Shown one piece after another: positions 52,602 to 60,728 of a DNA stretch of 64,000 nucleotides. Positions within the stretch are counted from its first letter, which is position 1; every line of letters starts with the position of its first letter. A program made the translations under genes and the position numbers. Origin of the DNA: an uncultured Tenacibaculum sp. Lineage in GTDB: Bacteria > Bacteroidota > Bacteroidia > Flavobacteriales > Flavobacteriaceae. Below the pieces are notes generated by a model, which did no database searches, was not told where the DNA came from, and was given only the letters and a program-made list of their open reading frames with translations. The DNA is taken from assembly GCA_947504185.1 (NCBI GenBank), contig CANNGJ010000016.1:1-64000 (forward strand). Direction: 5' to 3'.

Positions 52602-53084
52602 ATGAAAAAAAACATTCAAATAGAATTAAAGCATACTAATCAGAAAGATTTGGAAACTCTATTTTTGTTTCAACTTGATAAAGACGCTAATTATTTAGCC
52701 GCATTTACTTCGAAAAACCCATCTAACAAAGATGCTTATATCGAAAAGTGGAAAAGATTATTATTAAATGAAAAAGTTAACGTTAGAACTATACTTTTAA
52801 AGAATAAAATAGTAGGTAGTATTGCAAAATTTGAAATGGAGGGTAATGCGGAAATCACTTACTGGATTGGAAAAGAATTTTGGGGAAAAGGTATTGCAAG
52901 TATTGCTCTTAAGAAATTTCTTGAAGTTGAAAAAACTAGACCTCTTTTTGGTAGAATTGCTTTTGATAATTTAGGTTCTAAAAAAGTATTAGAGAATTGT
53001 GGGTTTTCTAAAATTGGAATTGAAAAAGGATTTGCTAATGCTCGTGAGAAAGAAATTGAAGAAATTATATTTGAATTAAAATAA
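52602..53084 (+). CDS. GNAT N-acetyltransferase
   Basis: A 160-residue GNAT protein: QIELKHTNQKDLETLFLFQL at the start, ITYWIGKEFWGKGIASIALK as the acetyl-CoA motif and ARIAFD-like LFGRIAFDNLGSKKVLENCG. It is bounded on both sides by attC-like elements, which makes it the clearest single-gene cassette in the window. Confidence 0.88.
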   Translation: MKKNIQIELKHTNQKDLETLFLFQLDKDANYLAAFTSKNPSNKDAYIEKWKRLLLNEKVNVRTILLKNKIVGSIAKFEMEGNAEITYWIGKEFWGKGIASIALKKFLEVEKTRPLFGRIAFDNLGSKKVLENCGFSKIGIEKGFANAREKEIEEIIFELK

Positions 53085-53090
53085 AAACGA

Positions 53091-53231
53091 ACTGCCAACA
53101 CCTTGTATAATTCATTGCTAGTACTTGCCTATTTACGAAAATCATCGCGGATTTTCTATTCGGTTTGTATTTGTTAATTCAGTTACTGAAACACGCAATG
53201 AAATCATACACAAAAACGTTATAGGCAATTC
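53091..53231 (+). repeat. attC-like palindromic element, best copy
   Basis: The 5' part (ACTGCCAACACC, GTATAATTCATTGC) and the 3' part (GCAATGAAATCATACAC, AACGTTATAGGCAATT) are imperfectly complementary. A perfect inner hairpin GAAAATC/GATTTTC lies at 53137-53156. It is 141 nt and ends just before the next gene's ATG at 53236. Confidence 0.55.
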
Positions 53232-53235
53232 AAAA

Positions 53236-53931
53236 ATGAAAAAACTAGGAATAATAGCAGGAATTGGACCAGAATCAACGATTGAATATTATAAATCGAT
53301 AATTAAACTTTTTCAAGAAAGAAAAACTAAAAATGAGTATCCAGAAATTATCCTTAACAGCATCAATTTCACAAAAATGTTTGATTTTGTTCTGTCTGAT
53401 GATTTAGAAGGTTTAGTAAAATTTTTAAAAACCCAAATTGATATTTTAGAAAATGCAGGTGTCGATTATGTTTTATTTGCCTCAAATACTCCTCATATAG
53501 TATTTAACAAATTAGCTAATACAGTAAATGTCCCAATGATTAGCATCGTAGAGGAAACCTGCAAAATAATTGCATCAAAAAAAATCAATAAAGTTGCACT
53601 CTTTGGAACAAAATCAACTATGAGTGCTGGTTTTTATCAACAAGCCGGCTTAAAATATAATATTGACATTATTATTCCAAATAAAGACATTCAAGATTAT
53701 ATTCACAATAAATATATGAGTGAAATTTTCAAAAAAGAAATACGCCCTAGCACAAAACAAAAGTTAATTGAAATAACTGAAAACCTAAAAGCTGAAAGGG
53801 CTATTGAAGGATTAATACTCGGTGGCACTGAATTATCATTTGTTTTATCTCAGAACGATTTTAATAATATCACAATTTTTGATACAACAAAAATACATGT
53901 AAACAGCATTGTAAATAAAATGATTGAATAA
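53236..53931 (+). CDS. aspartate/glutamate racemase-fold protein without catalytic Cys
   Basis: A 231-residue protein from the ATG at 53236 (MKKLGIIAGIGPESTIEYYK); a longer reading from 53125 would translate the palindromic element, so it is rejected. It has the Asp/Glu racemase fold, but the two catalytic Cys are replaced: S83 in FASNTPH and G197 in LGGTEL. It may therefore be a hydrolase or isomerase of the same superfamily. The decarboxylase gene follows 5 bases later. Confidence 0.85.
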   Translation: MKKLGIIAGIGPESTIEYYKSIIKLFQERKTKNEYPEIILNSINFTKMFDFVLSDDLEGLVKFLKTQIDILENAGVDYVLFASNTPHIVFNKLANTVNVPMISIVEETCKIIASKKINKVALFGTKSTMSAGFYQQAGLKYNIDIIIPNKDIQDYIHNKYMSEIFKKEIRPSTKQKLIEITENLKAERAIEGLILGGTELSFVLSQNDFNNITIFDTTKIHVNSIVNKMIE

Positions 53932-53936
53932 TAAAT

Positions 53937-55307
53937 ATGGCACCAAGTAAAAATGAATACCAAAAAGGTTTAGAGATATTAAATAAGGAATCAAATGATT
54001 TTCTAAGTAAAAATCAAACTATTCCTCCTAACATTAAAGTCTTAGGCGAAACAGAAATAAAGGATATCTCAAAAGGAATAGGTGTCGAAAACACATTCTC
54101 ATTATTTAAAAAAAAATATGGAAATAAAATATCGGCAACTACTGGTCCAAACTATTACGGATTTGTAATCGGTGGCACTACGCCTGCAGCATTGTTAGGT
54201 GACTGGTTGACGTCTCTTTATGATCAATGTAGCCCATTAACAGATGTCACTAACATCTTAGAAAAAGAAACATTGGAACAAGCTAAAATATTATTTAATA
54301 TTTCATCTGAATTTAAAGGGACATTGGTAAGTGGAGCAACTGTATCTAATCTTGTTAATTTGGCAATAGCTAGGCAATGGATCGGTAAACAAATGGAGCT
54401 CGATATTGCTAATAATGGAATTGTAACTAATAATATTAAAGTCTATAGTGCAACACCCCATTCAAGTGTTTCAAAATCATTATCTATAATTGGTATAGGT
54501 AGAGATAATTTACAAATAGTGAAAACAGTATCTAAGAGAGAATCTATTGATACTGATCAACTTGAAAAAGAATTGCAAAAAGACAGTAATTCTCCATCAA
54601 TTGTCGTTGCTAATGCTGGGACTGTTAATACTGGTGATTTTGATGATTTTAGCGCTTTAAAGAAATTAAAAGAAAAATATAATTTTTGGTTACATATAGA
54701 TGCTGCTTTTGGAGGCTTTGCAAATTGCACAAGTAAACACAAATACTTATTAAATAGTTGGAATTGTGCTGATTCTATAACAATAGATGCTCACAAATGG
54801 CTTAATGTACCTTATGATTCTGCTTTTCAATTTACAAAACATATACATCTTCAAAGCCAAGTATTTCAAAATGGAAACGCACCTTATTTAGATAGTTTGA
54901 CAGATAGTTTTATAAACCTCGTTCCTGAGAACAGCAGAAGATGGAGAGCATTACCTATCTGGTTCAGTTTTCAATCATACGGAATAGACGGAATCTCAGA
55001 AATAATAGAACGTAATTGTGAAATGGCTGTACAAATTGGAAATTGGATTGATGAATCGGAATTTCTTATTTTAATGGCAGAAGTAAAACTAAACATTGTA
55101 TGTTTTAAAGTTTCCGAAGAAATGGAATTTTCAACAGCCATGTATTTGAAAGCAATTAATGAAACTAATAAAGTATTTATGACACCTACCAATTTTCAAG
55201 GCGAATATGCAATTAGAATTGCATTTAGTAATTGGTCGACAGAGTTTAGTGATCTAAATGATTTAATAAAACTTCTAAGAGAAGTGAAGGTGAGGTTAGT
55301 ACAATAA
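53937..55307 (+). CDS. group II PLP-dependent amino acid decarboxylase
   Basis: A 456-residue aromatic-L-amino-acid/glutamate decarboxylase-like enzyme. SGATVSNLVNLAIARQW, VANAGTVNTGDFDDF, HIDAAFGGFA and the PLP lysine in TIDAHKWLNVPYD (the His before Lys stacks on PLP). It lacks recognisable extra domains. With the racemase-fold gene directly upstream it may process an amino acid derivative. Substrate unknown. Confidence 0.88.
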   Translation: MAPSKNEYQKGLEILNKESNDFLSKNQTIPPNIKVLGETEIKDISKGIGVENTFSLFKKKYGNKISATTGPNYYGFVIGGTTPAALLGDWLTSLYDQCSPLTDVTNILEKETLEQAKILFNISSEFKGTLVSGATVSNLVNLAIARQWIGKQMELDIANNGIVTNNIKVYSATPHSSVSKSLSIIGIGRDNLQIVKTVSKRESIDTDQLEKELQKDSNSPSIVVANAGTVNTGDFDDFSALKKLKEKYNFWLHIDAAFGGFANCTSKHKYLLNSWNCADSITIDAHKWLNVPYDSAFQFTKHIHLQSQVFQNGNAPYLDSLTDSFINLVPENSRRWRALPIWFSFQSYGIDGISEIIERNCEMAVQIGNWIDESEFLILMAEVKLNIVCFKVSEEMEFSTAMYLKAINETNKVFMTPTNFQGEYAIRIAFSNWSTEFSDLNDLIKLLREVKVRLVQ

Positions 55308-55339
55308 TATGAGTTTGACACAAATGAAATAGCTAACTA

Positions 55340-55355
55340 CTAACGCACAATTAAT
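55340..55355 (+). repeat. attC-like 5' core, lone copy
   Basis: CTAACGCACAATTAAT differs in two bases from CTAACGTACAATTATT at 52475. No clear 3' partner was found before the gene at 55374. It follows the decarboxylase stop by 33 bases. Confidence 0.4.
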
Positions 55356-55373
55356 AATAATTTATAAACTAAT

Positions 55374-55847
55374 ATGGAAATTGTAGAGACTAGTAAAAAT
55401 GGATATACTATTTCAACAGATAAGAATAAACTCGACATTTTGAGTATCCACAAGTTTCTTGCAAATGAAACTGACTGGAATAATGGGATTCCAATAAATA
55501 CACTAAAAAAATCAATTAATAATTCTCTCAATTTTGGGCTTTATTATAAAAATAAACAAATTGGATATGCTAGAATAATTTCAGACTATACTACTATTGC
55601 ATATTTAGGAGATGTTTATGTTTTACAAGAATATAGAGGAAAAGGGTTAAGCAAATGGTTAATTAATGAAGTCATGGAACATCCAAACCTTCAAGGGCTT
55701 AGACGATGGATCTTATTAACCGATACAGCCGAATGGCTATATAAAAAATTTGGATTTACGGAATTACCTAATCCAGAATTTTATATGGAGAAGCATAACT
55801 CAAATGTGTATAATAGATTTGAAAAGGCTAATATTAATAATAAATAG
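55374..55847 (+). CDS. GNAT N-acetyltransferase
   Basis: A 157-residue GNAT protein: LGDVYVLQEYRGKGLSKWLI carries the acetyl-CoA P-loop, then LTDTAEWLYKKFGFTELPNP. It resembles the short-chain GNATs with an N-terminal helix-rich part. It is the last intact gene of the same-strand run. Confidence 0.88.
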   Translation: MEIVETSKNGYTISTDKNKLDILSIHKFLANETDWNNGIPINTLKKSINNSLNFGLYYKNKQIGYARIISDYTTIAYLGDVYVLQEYRGKGLSKWLINEVMEHPNLQGLRRWILLTDTAEWLYKKFGFTELPNPEFYMEKHNSNVYNRFEKANINNK

Positions 55848-55928
55848 AATAATAAAGCACCTTCTAACTTATTTTTGTTTGAAAAAAAATTATACTATTT
55901 ATATTCTTGAAAAAAATAAACATAATAA

Positions 55929-56727
55929 TGAGTGAGCAAATTTTAAGCCTAAAAAGTAGTGAACTTGTAAAACTTTAATAGCTACAGGTAGTCCAAAATT
56001 AGATTGGCTAATAATATGTCTTAAAGAGCACCAATATTCTAAAGCTAAAAACTGGTTTAAAAAACTAATAAGCAAAAACACACAAATAGCGGTTATAAGA
56101 AATGGTATTAATCTAAAAGCCCCTTTATTAGATTTTGCAGTAGAAAAAAATATTTTAGAATGCATGATAGATTGCCCTACTCAACTTCAAAATAACGGCT
56201 CTTATAAAGTAATTCGCAAACCTATACTTACAGTTAATAAGAGCCCCGTAGCAAACGATTTTAAATTGCTTTTTAATGCACAATCTATTGAGGTCAATCA
56301 AACAAAAGATTTTAAAACTTCAAACTGGATAAAGTTATGCGAAAGTGCTTCGCTTGGTGCCATTCTCTGTTTAAGTGGAGAAACTTGCTGGATTTTTCAA
56401 GATAAAAAGATGAGAGATCTGTATAAAAAGATACTCATAGAAACAGTGTTAGTAGCACAAGCAGATGGCGCCAAAATAGAAAATAGTTTTATTAATGAGA
56501 TGCTAATAAAGTTAATGGCATACCCAGACACAAAAAGTAGCTCAATGTTGACAGATAGACTAAATGGCAAGTCAATAGAACTTGGAGCGAAGAATGGTGT
56601 TATTTCAGAATTAGGGAATCATTACAACGTTGATACTCCAATTAATGATTTAATTGTTAGCTTATTATCAAAAACAAATATAAAAGATAGAAGGACTACA
56701 AAGACTAACCAAATTATTATAAAATAA
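55929..56727 (+). pseudogene. PanE/ApbA-like dehydrogenase, truncated and frameshifted
   Basis: The frame reads LIATGSPKLDWLIICLKEHQ, VIRNGINLKAPLLDF and VIRKPILTV, then the C-terminal helical part (LCESASLGAILCLSGETCWI, EMLIKLMAYPDTKSSSMLTD). These match a 2-dehydropantoate 2-reductase with its NAD-binding N-terminus missing. The likely start (MSEQILSLKSSELVKL) ends in a stop at 55977 in another frame. A frameshifted, deleted gene; an intact start cannot be found. Confidence 0.7.
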
Positions 56728-56787
56728 AGCAAAATACTTTTATTGAACAGCTCTAATAAAGATATAGACAAAAGAGAACTTACTATT

Positions 56788-57639
56788 TTAGTTGATTTCT
56801 AACACAAGCTTATTCCAAAGAGTATTTTTGAACTTACGCGAAAAATAACCAAAATGTCCAATTTTTTCCATACCAAAATCACTAGGTGAAATTTTATCAA
56901 TGGATACTTTAGCATTTTTATAATACTTCAATAGTTTATTGGCTGTTATATGGTTTGCAATGGGGTCGTCTGTTATTTGTATTGATTTTAAGGGAACTTT
57001 AATTTGGTCAAAATATATGGGATTAAGAGTCTTTTCAAATTCCTCCTCGAAATATCTTGGGTTAATACACCATTTTCGCCACTCTAATGCAACTCCTTTT
57101 GGTAAATTTTCTCCTAGATTTATTTTTTTAGTTCGTGCATATCCTAAAAAGAAAGTACTAACAGGAATAAACAAAAACCAAATTGGTGGCAACATCCATT
57201 TATAAGGTTTGCTCATATCTTGCCAATACCCTGTAGAGGATGCTATTAAAAAAAGATGGTCAACTTTATCATTATTCTCCATTAAACCGACCATTTGACC
57301 TCCCATACTGTGACCGATAATTATTTTTTTTTCATCAGGATAATTGTCAAGTACCCAATTAAAAACACCAGTCATGTCTTTTCGTCCCCAATCTCGAATT
57401 GTTGCATCAAATCCTTTTAGTTTTTTTGGTTTTGAATCGCCGATGCCTCTATAATCAAAAGTCAAGGTTGTAAATCCTTTTTTTGTAAGATAAACGGCAA
57501 AATTTGAATACAATTTTTGAGGAATTCCTGTGCCGCAGTGAATTTGTATAATTCCCTTTCTTTTAATTTCAGGCTCTCTCAAAATAGCTGAAAGATTATA
57601 ACCATCTTTAGCAGGAATATTTAGGAATTGTTCTTTCAT
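56788..57639 (-). CDS. alpha/beta hydrolase
   Basis: A 283-residue serine hydrolase without a signal peptide: IIQIHCGTGIPQKLY oxyanion loop, FDYRGIGDSKPKK, nucleophile Ser in IIIGHSMGGQMVGLM and Asp in QITDDPIANHITANK. The late His is in EKIGHFGYFSRKF. It resembles the YheT/serine aminopeptidase S33 group. It is convergent with the pseudogene to its left. Confidence 0.85.
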   Translation of the reverse strand: MKEQFLNIPAKDGYNLSAILREPEIKRKGIIQIHCGTGIPQKLYSNFAVYLTKKGFTTLTFDYRGIGDSKPKKLKGFDATIRDWGRKDMTGVFNWVLDNYPDEKKIIIGHSMGGQMVGLMENNDKVDHLFLIASSTGYWQDMSKPYKWMLPPIWFLFIPVSTFFLGYARTKKINLGENLPKGVALEWRKWCINPRYFEEEFEKTLNPIYFDQIKVPLKSIQITDDPIANHITANKLLKYYKNAKVSIDKISPSDFGMEKIGHFGYFSRKFKNTLWNKLVLEIN

Positions 57640-57785
57640 CTTTTTCTTTTTTAAACTGGATTGCCTTGTTAAACCTAGTTAATATTTTTATGCTTATTTA
57701 TGTGTCTGTGAGATTTATTTATATCACAAATAGACATAAATTTATATAATCACTTTTGCCTTCTATAGGTTTACTATTTCTAATT

Positions 57786-58160
57786 TTATTGAATTAAATT
57801 ATAGTCAAGTTTTGTTATTGACCTAACTCTTGTACCCCAGTTACATAATAACTCTAATACAGGTATTAATTCTTTTCCAGCTTTACTAAGTGAGTATTCA
57901 ACATGAGGCGGAATGGTTTTAAAATCCTTCCTTATAATTAACCCTTCTGCTTTCAAATCTCTTAAACGCTGGGTTAGCATTTTTTCTGAAATACCAGGAA
58001 TACTTCTGTTTAACGCTCCATATCTGTTAACACCTCTATCTAAATTCCATAAAATATTAACTTTCCATCTACCGCTTAATAACTCAACAGCATAAGAAAG
58101 CCCACAAGACATTTCTAAAATTTTTTGATTCTGATAATTTGTAGAATTTATTTTTCTCAT
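57786..58160 (-). CDS. HxlR-family regulator
   Basis: A 124-residue HxlR protein: C19 in EMSCGLSYAVELLSGRWKVN is at the usual redox-sensing position, followed by SIPGISEKMLTQRLRDLKAE and VEYSLSKAGKELIPVLELLC. It is divergent from an SDR gene (58250), the common HxlR-target arrangement. An operator-like site lies at 58178 in the gap. Confidence 0.9.
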   Translation of the reverse strand: MRKINSTNYQNQKILEMSCGLSYAVELLSGRWKVNILWNLDRGVNRYGALNRSIPGISEKMLTQRLRDLKAEGLIIRKDFKTIPPHVEYSLSKAGKELIPVLELLCNWGTRVRSITKLDYNLIQ

Positions 58161-58177
58161 TTAAAACATACTTTATT

Positions 58178-58198
58178 GTTCGTACACAACTTTTTGTT
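58178..58198. promoter_or_regulatory. HxlR operator-like site
   Basis: GTTCGTACACAACTTTTTGT plus one base matches 16 of 21 positions with GTATGTACCCAACTCTTTGT plus one at 45117. It lies between the divergent HxlR and SDR genes. Confidence 0.5.
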
Positions 58199-58249
58199 AG
58201 GTGTAAATATACATAATACTTTAGCATAATTAATTTAAAAAAAACAACA

Positions 58250-59008
58250 ATGAGATTAAATAATAAAGTAACTGTAATTACTGGAGGTACTAGTGGTATT
58301 GGTTTAGGTATTGCTAAAGAGTTTAATAAAGAAGGAGCTAAAGGTGCTATTATTGGAAGAACAAAAAGTAAAATGGATACTGCTCTTCAAGATTTAGGAG
58401 ACAATTTTATTGGAATTCAAGCTGATGTTACCAATAATCAAGATTTAGACAAGATGTATATAACAACTGCAGAGAAATTTGGTAAACTTGATGTTTTGGT
58501 GGTTAATGCAGGTGGTGCTATAGGATCTGGGTCATTAGGTTCAATTATAAGTGCTTCTGAAGATGATTATAACAGAATGATGGATTTAAACCTTAAAAGT
58601 GTTTTCTTTACAGTTCAAAAAGCGTTGCCTTACCTAAAAAATGGCGCATCTATTATTCTAGTAGCATCTATTGCAATTCATAGAGGCATGCCAGGATTAA
58701 CTGTTTATTCGGCTGCAAAGGCTGGAGTTAGGTCTTTTGCTCGAACTTTTTCTAAAGATTTATTAGATAGAAATATTAGGGTAAATGTTTTAAGCCCTGG
58801 AACTATTGATACCCCTTTATTTGACAATTTAGGCATACCTGAAGAACATTCAGTCCACGCTAAAAAAGAATTTGTGAATTTAATACCTATTAAGCGCATT
58901 GGACTACCTAAAGATATGGGAAGAGTTGCTGTATTCTTAGCCTCTGATGATTCTTCATTTATTCTTGGAGAAGAAATTATAGCCGATGGTGGTGTTGTAA
59001 ATTTATAG
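58250..59008 (+). CDS. short-chain dehydrogenase/reductase (HxlR target)
   Basis: A 252-residue classical SDR: TGGTSGIG at 11-18, NAGGAIGSGSLG, catalytic Ser in LVASIAIHR, Tyr/Lys in VYSAAKAG, C-terminal PIKRIGLPKDMGRVAVFLAS and LGEEIIADGGVVNL. Substrate unknown; members act on aldehydes, ketones or quinones. Its promoter region is shared with the divergent HxlR gene. Confidence 0.9.
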   Translation: MRLNNKVTVITGGTSGIGLGIAKEFNKEGAKGAIIGRTKSKMDTALQDLGDNFIGIQADVTNNQDLDKMYITTAEKFGKLDVLVVNAGGAIGSGSLGSIISASEDDYNRMMDLNLKSVFFTVQKALPYLKNGASIILVASIAIHRGMPGLTVYSAAKAGVRSFARTFSKDLLDRNIRVNVLSPGTIDTPLFDNLGIPEEHSVHAKKEFVNLIPIKRIGLPKDMGRVAVFLASDDSSFILGEEIIADGGVVNL

Positions 59009-59065
59009 TATTACATAAAGATATTTTTAAATTATTCTTTACACAGGTCTGCATAATTATAATAG

Positions 59066-59105
59066 ATACAACAATAAATCGAGATATTTAGATTTATTGT
59101 TGTAT
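59066..59105. promoter_or_regulatory. ArsR operator palindrome
   Basis: A perfect 15-bp inverted repeat (ATACAACAATAAATC, GATTTATTGTTGTAT, 10-nt loop). Its centre (ATCGAGATATTTAGAT) is like flavobacterial ArsR operators. It ends 9 bases before the ArsR start. Confidence 0.8.
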
Positions 59106-59114
59106 ATTTACACT

Positions 59115-59417
59115 ATGAATATTTTAGAAGTTAATAAAGTACTATCTAATAAAGCCCGTATAGATATTTTAAATTGGTTAAAAGTACCCGAAGAGAATTT
59201 TCCTCCTCAAGTAAATGTTCCCAATTTTGATGACGGTGTGTGTGTGTGTCATATACAAGATAAAACAGGGTTGTCTCAGTCTACAATTTCTCATTACCTT
59301 ACCATGATGCATAAAGTAAATTTATTAATAGCTACTCGACATGGTAAGTGGACTTATTATAGACGTGATGAAGAAAGTATTAAGCGGTATATAGCAGAAC
59401 TTTTAAATGAGCTCTAA
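59115..59417 (+). CDS. ArsR-family metalloregulator
   Basis: A 100-residue protein from the ATG at 59115: LSNKARIDILNWLKVPEENF, the CVC metal-binding motif in GVCVCHIQDKTG and recognition helix LSQSTISHYLTMMHK. It should bind As(III)/Sb(III)-type ligands or act as a thiol sensor and dissociate from the palindrome at 59066. Its downstream genes (membrane protein, proline dehydrogenase) are not metal genes, so the inducer is open. Confidence 0.88.
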   Translation: MNILEVNKVLSNKARIDILNWLKVPEENFPPQVNVPNFDDGVCVCHIQDKTGLSQSTISHYLTMMHKVNLLIATRHGKWTYYRRDEESIKRYIAELLNEL

Positions 59418-59456
59418 TTTTTTCAACTATTAATCTATAATTCCCGATATATAAGT

Positions 59457-59714
59457 ATGAGTGATGTTGTTATTGATTCTTTGGGCTGGTTAGGCTCATT
59501 ATTGTTAATTACTGCCTATTGGCTAAATAGCAGAAATAAAATAAATGCACAATCTTCATTCTATCAGACATTAAACATATTTGGTAGTGCATTACTAATG
59601 GCTAATACAGTTTATTATGGGGCTTACCCATCAAGTTCTGTAAATGTGATATGGTTGTTTATGGGGATTTATCATATTTCAAAGATTTTAAATAAAAAAA
59701 AGAAAACAGTATAA
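59457..59714 (+). CDS. CBU_0592-like small membrane protein
   Basis: An 85-residue protein with three hydrophobic segments (SLGWLGSLLLITAYWLN, IFGSALLMANTVYYGA, NVIWLFMGIYHISKIL), the CBU_0592-like family layout of unknown function. 39 bases after arsR and 1 base before the proline dehydrogenase gene, thus cotranscribed. Confidence 0.8.
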   Translation: MSDVVIDSLGWLGSLLLITAYWLNSRNKINAQSSFYQTLNIFGSALLMANTVYYGAYPSSSVNVIWLFMGIYHISKILNKKKKTV

Positions 59715-59715
59715 C

Positions 59716-60657
59716 ATGCAAGATCAATTATTACAAATGGGAGCAAGCGCTCTCCGTAAAGCGGCATTAAATGAAGAAGCCAAAAATTATATATTACAAA
59801 ACCAACCATTATTTAATACATTAAAACGGGCAGCAGATAGATACATTGGTGGTGAAACTTTAAAAGAAACAATTCTTAAAGTTAAAAAAGGAAATGCAGA
59901 TGGTTTTAAATGCTCAATGGAATTTATGGGTGAAAGTACATTAACAGAAAAAGAAGCTACCCACGCCACTCAAGAATTTGTGGATATTTGTAAACAGATT
60001 AGGCTGCAAAAGTTAAAATCGACGGTATCTCTTGATTTATCGCATATTGGGTTAGCTATATCAAAAGAATTATGCTTATACAATCTTAATACTATTTGTG
60101 AGGAAGCTAAAAAAAATAATATAGAAGTCACGATTAGTGCAGAAGGAGTAGATAGAACAGATGCAGTAATTGATACCTACCTTAAACAATCAAAAAGCTA
60201 CGATAATCTTTCTATTACCTTACAAGCATATTTGTATAGGTCAAAAGATGATTTTAAAGAACTCATTAAGGAAAAAGGCAGAATTAGGGTTGTAAAAGGT
60301 GCTTTTGAAACGCCTCAAGGATTTTCATTAACAAGAGGAGAAGAGTTAGATATGGTTTATTTGAATTATGTAGATCAACTTTTATCCTTAAATCATAAGT
60401 GTTCAATTGCAACACATCATCATGAGATCCAGCAAGAAGCAAAAAGGTTAATTCAAGATTATAAAACACCAAAAGAAATATATGAGTTTGAAAGTCTCTA
60501 TGGTATCCAGACCGAACAATTAAATGTACTTAAAAATGAAGGCTTTTCCACCAAACTATATTTTGTATATGGTAAAGAATGGTATCTGTATGTTTGTAAT
60601 CGCATCGCAGAATACCCTCTAAATATCTTTAGAGCATTGAACGATATCGTTTCTTAA
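59716..60657 (+). CDS. proline dehydrogenase-like protein
   Basis: A 313-residue TIM-barrel protein with PRODH features: TVSLDLSHIGLAISKELCLY, VTISAEGVDRTDAVIDTYLK, RIRVVKGAFETPQGFSLTRG and ATHHHEIQQEAKRL, then EFESLYGIQTEQL and YVYGKEWYLYVCNRIAEYPL. FAD-dependent proline oxidation to pyrroline-5-carboxylate is the family reaction. It is in an ArsR-controlled unit, which is unusual for PRODH. Confidence 0.82.
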   Translation: MQDQLLQMGASALRKAALNEEAKNYILQNQPLFNTLKRAADRYIGGETLKETILKVKKGNADGFKCSMEFMGESTLTEKEATHATQEFVDICKQIRLQKLKSTVSLDLSHIGLAISKELCLYNLNTICEEAKKNNIEVTISAEGVDRTDAVIDTYLKQSKSYDNLSITLQAYLYRSKDDFKELIKEKGRIRVVKGAFETPQGFSLTRGEELDMVYLNYVDQLLSLNHKCSIATHHHEIQQEAKRLIQDYKTPKEIYEFESLYGIQTEQLNVLKNEGFSTKLYFVYGKEWYLYVCNRIAEYPLNIFRALNDIVS

Positions 60658-60728
60658 ACTTTTTATTACTAAATCATATAGTGGTTTTGATATAAGGTAT
60701 AAGACGTGATAAATAGATCGCTTAAGTA

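Noticed and set aside
53125..53235. N-terminal extension of the racemase-fold protein
   Set aside because: The extra 37 residues are a translation of the attC-like element; the conserved domain starts at 53236.
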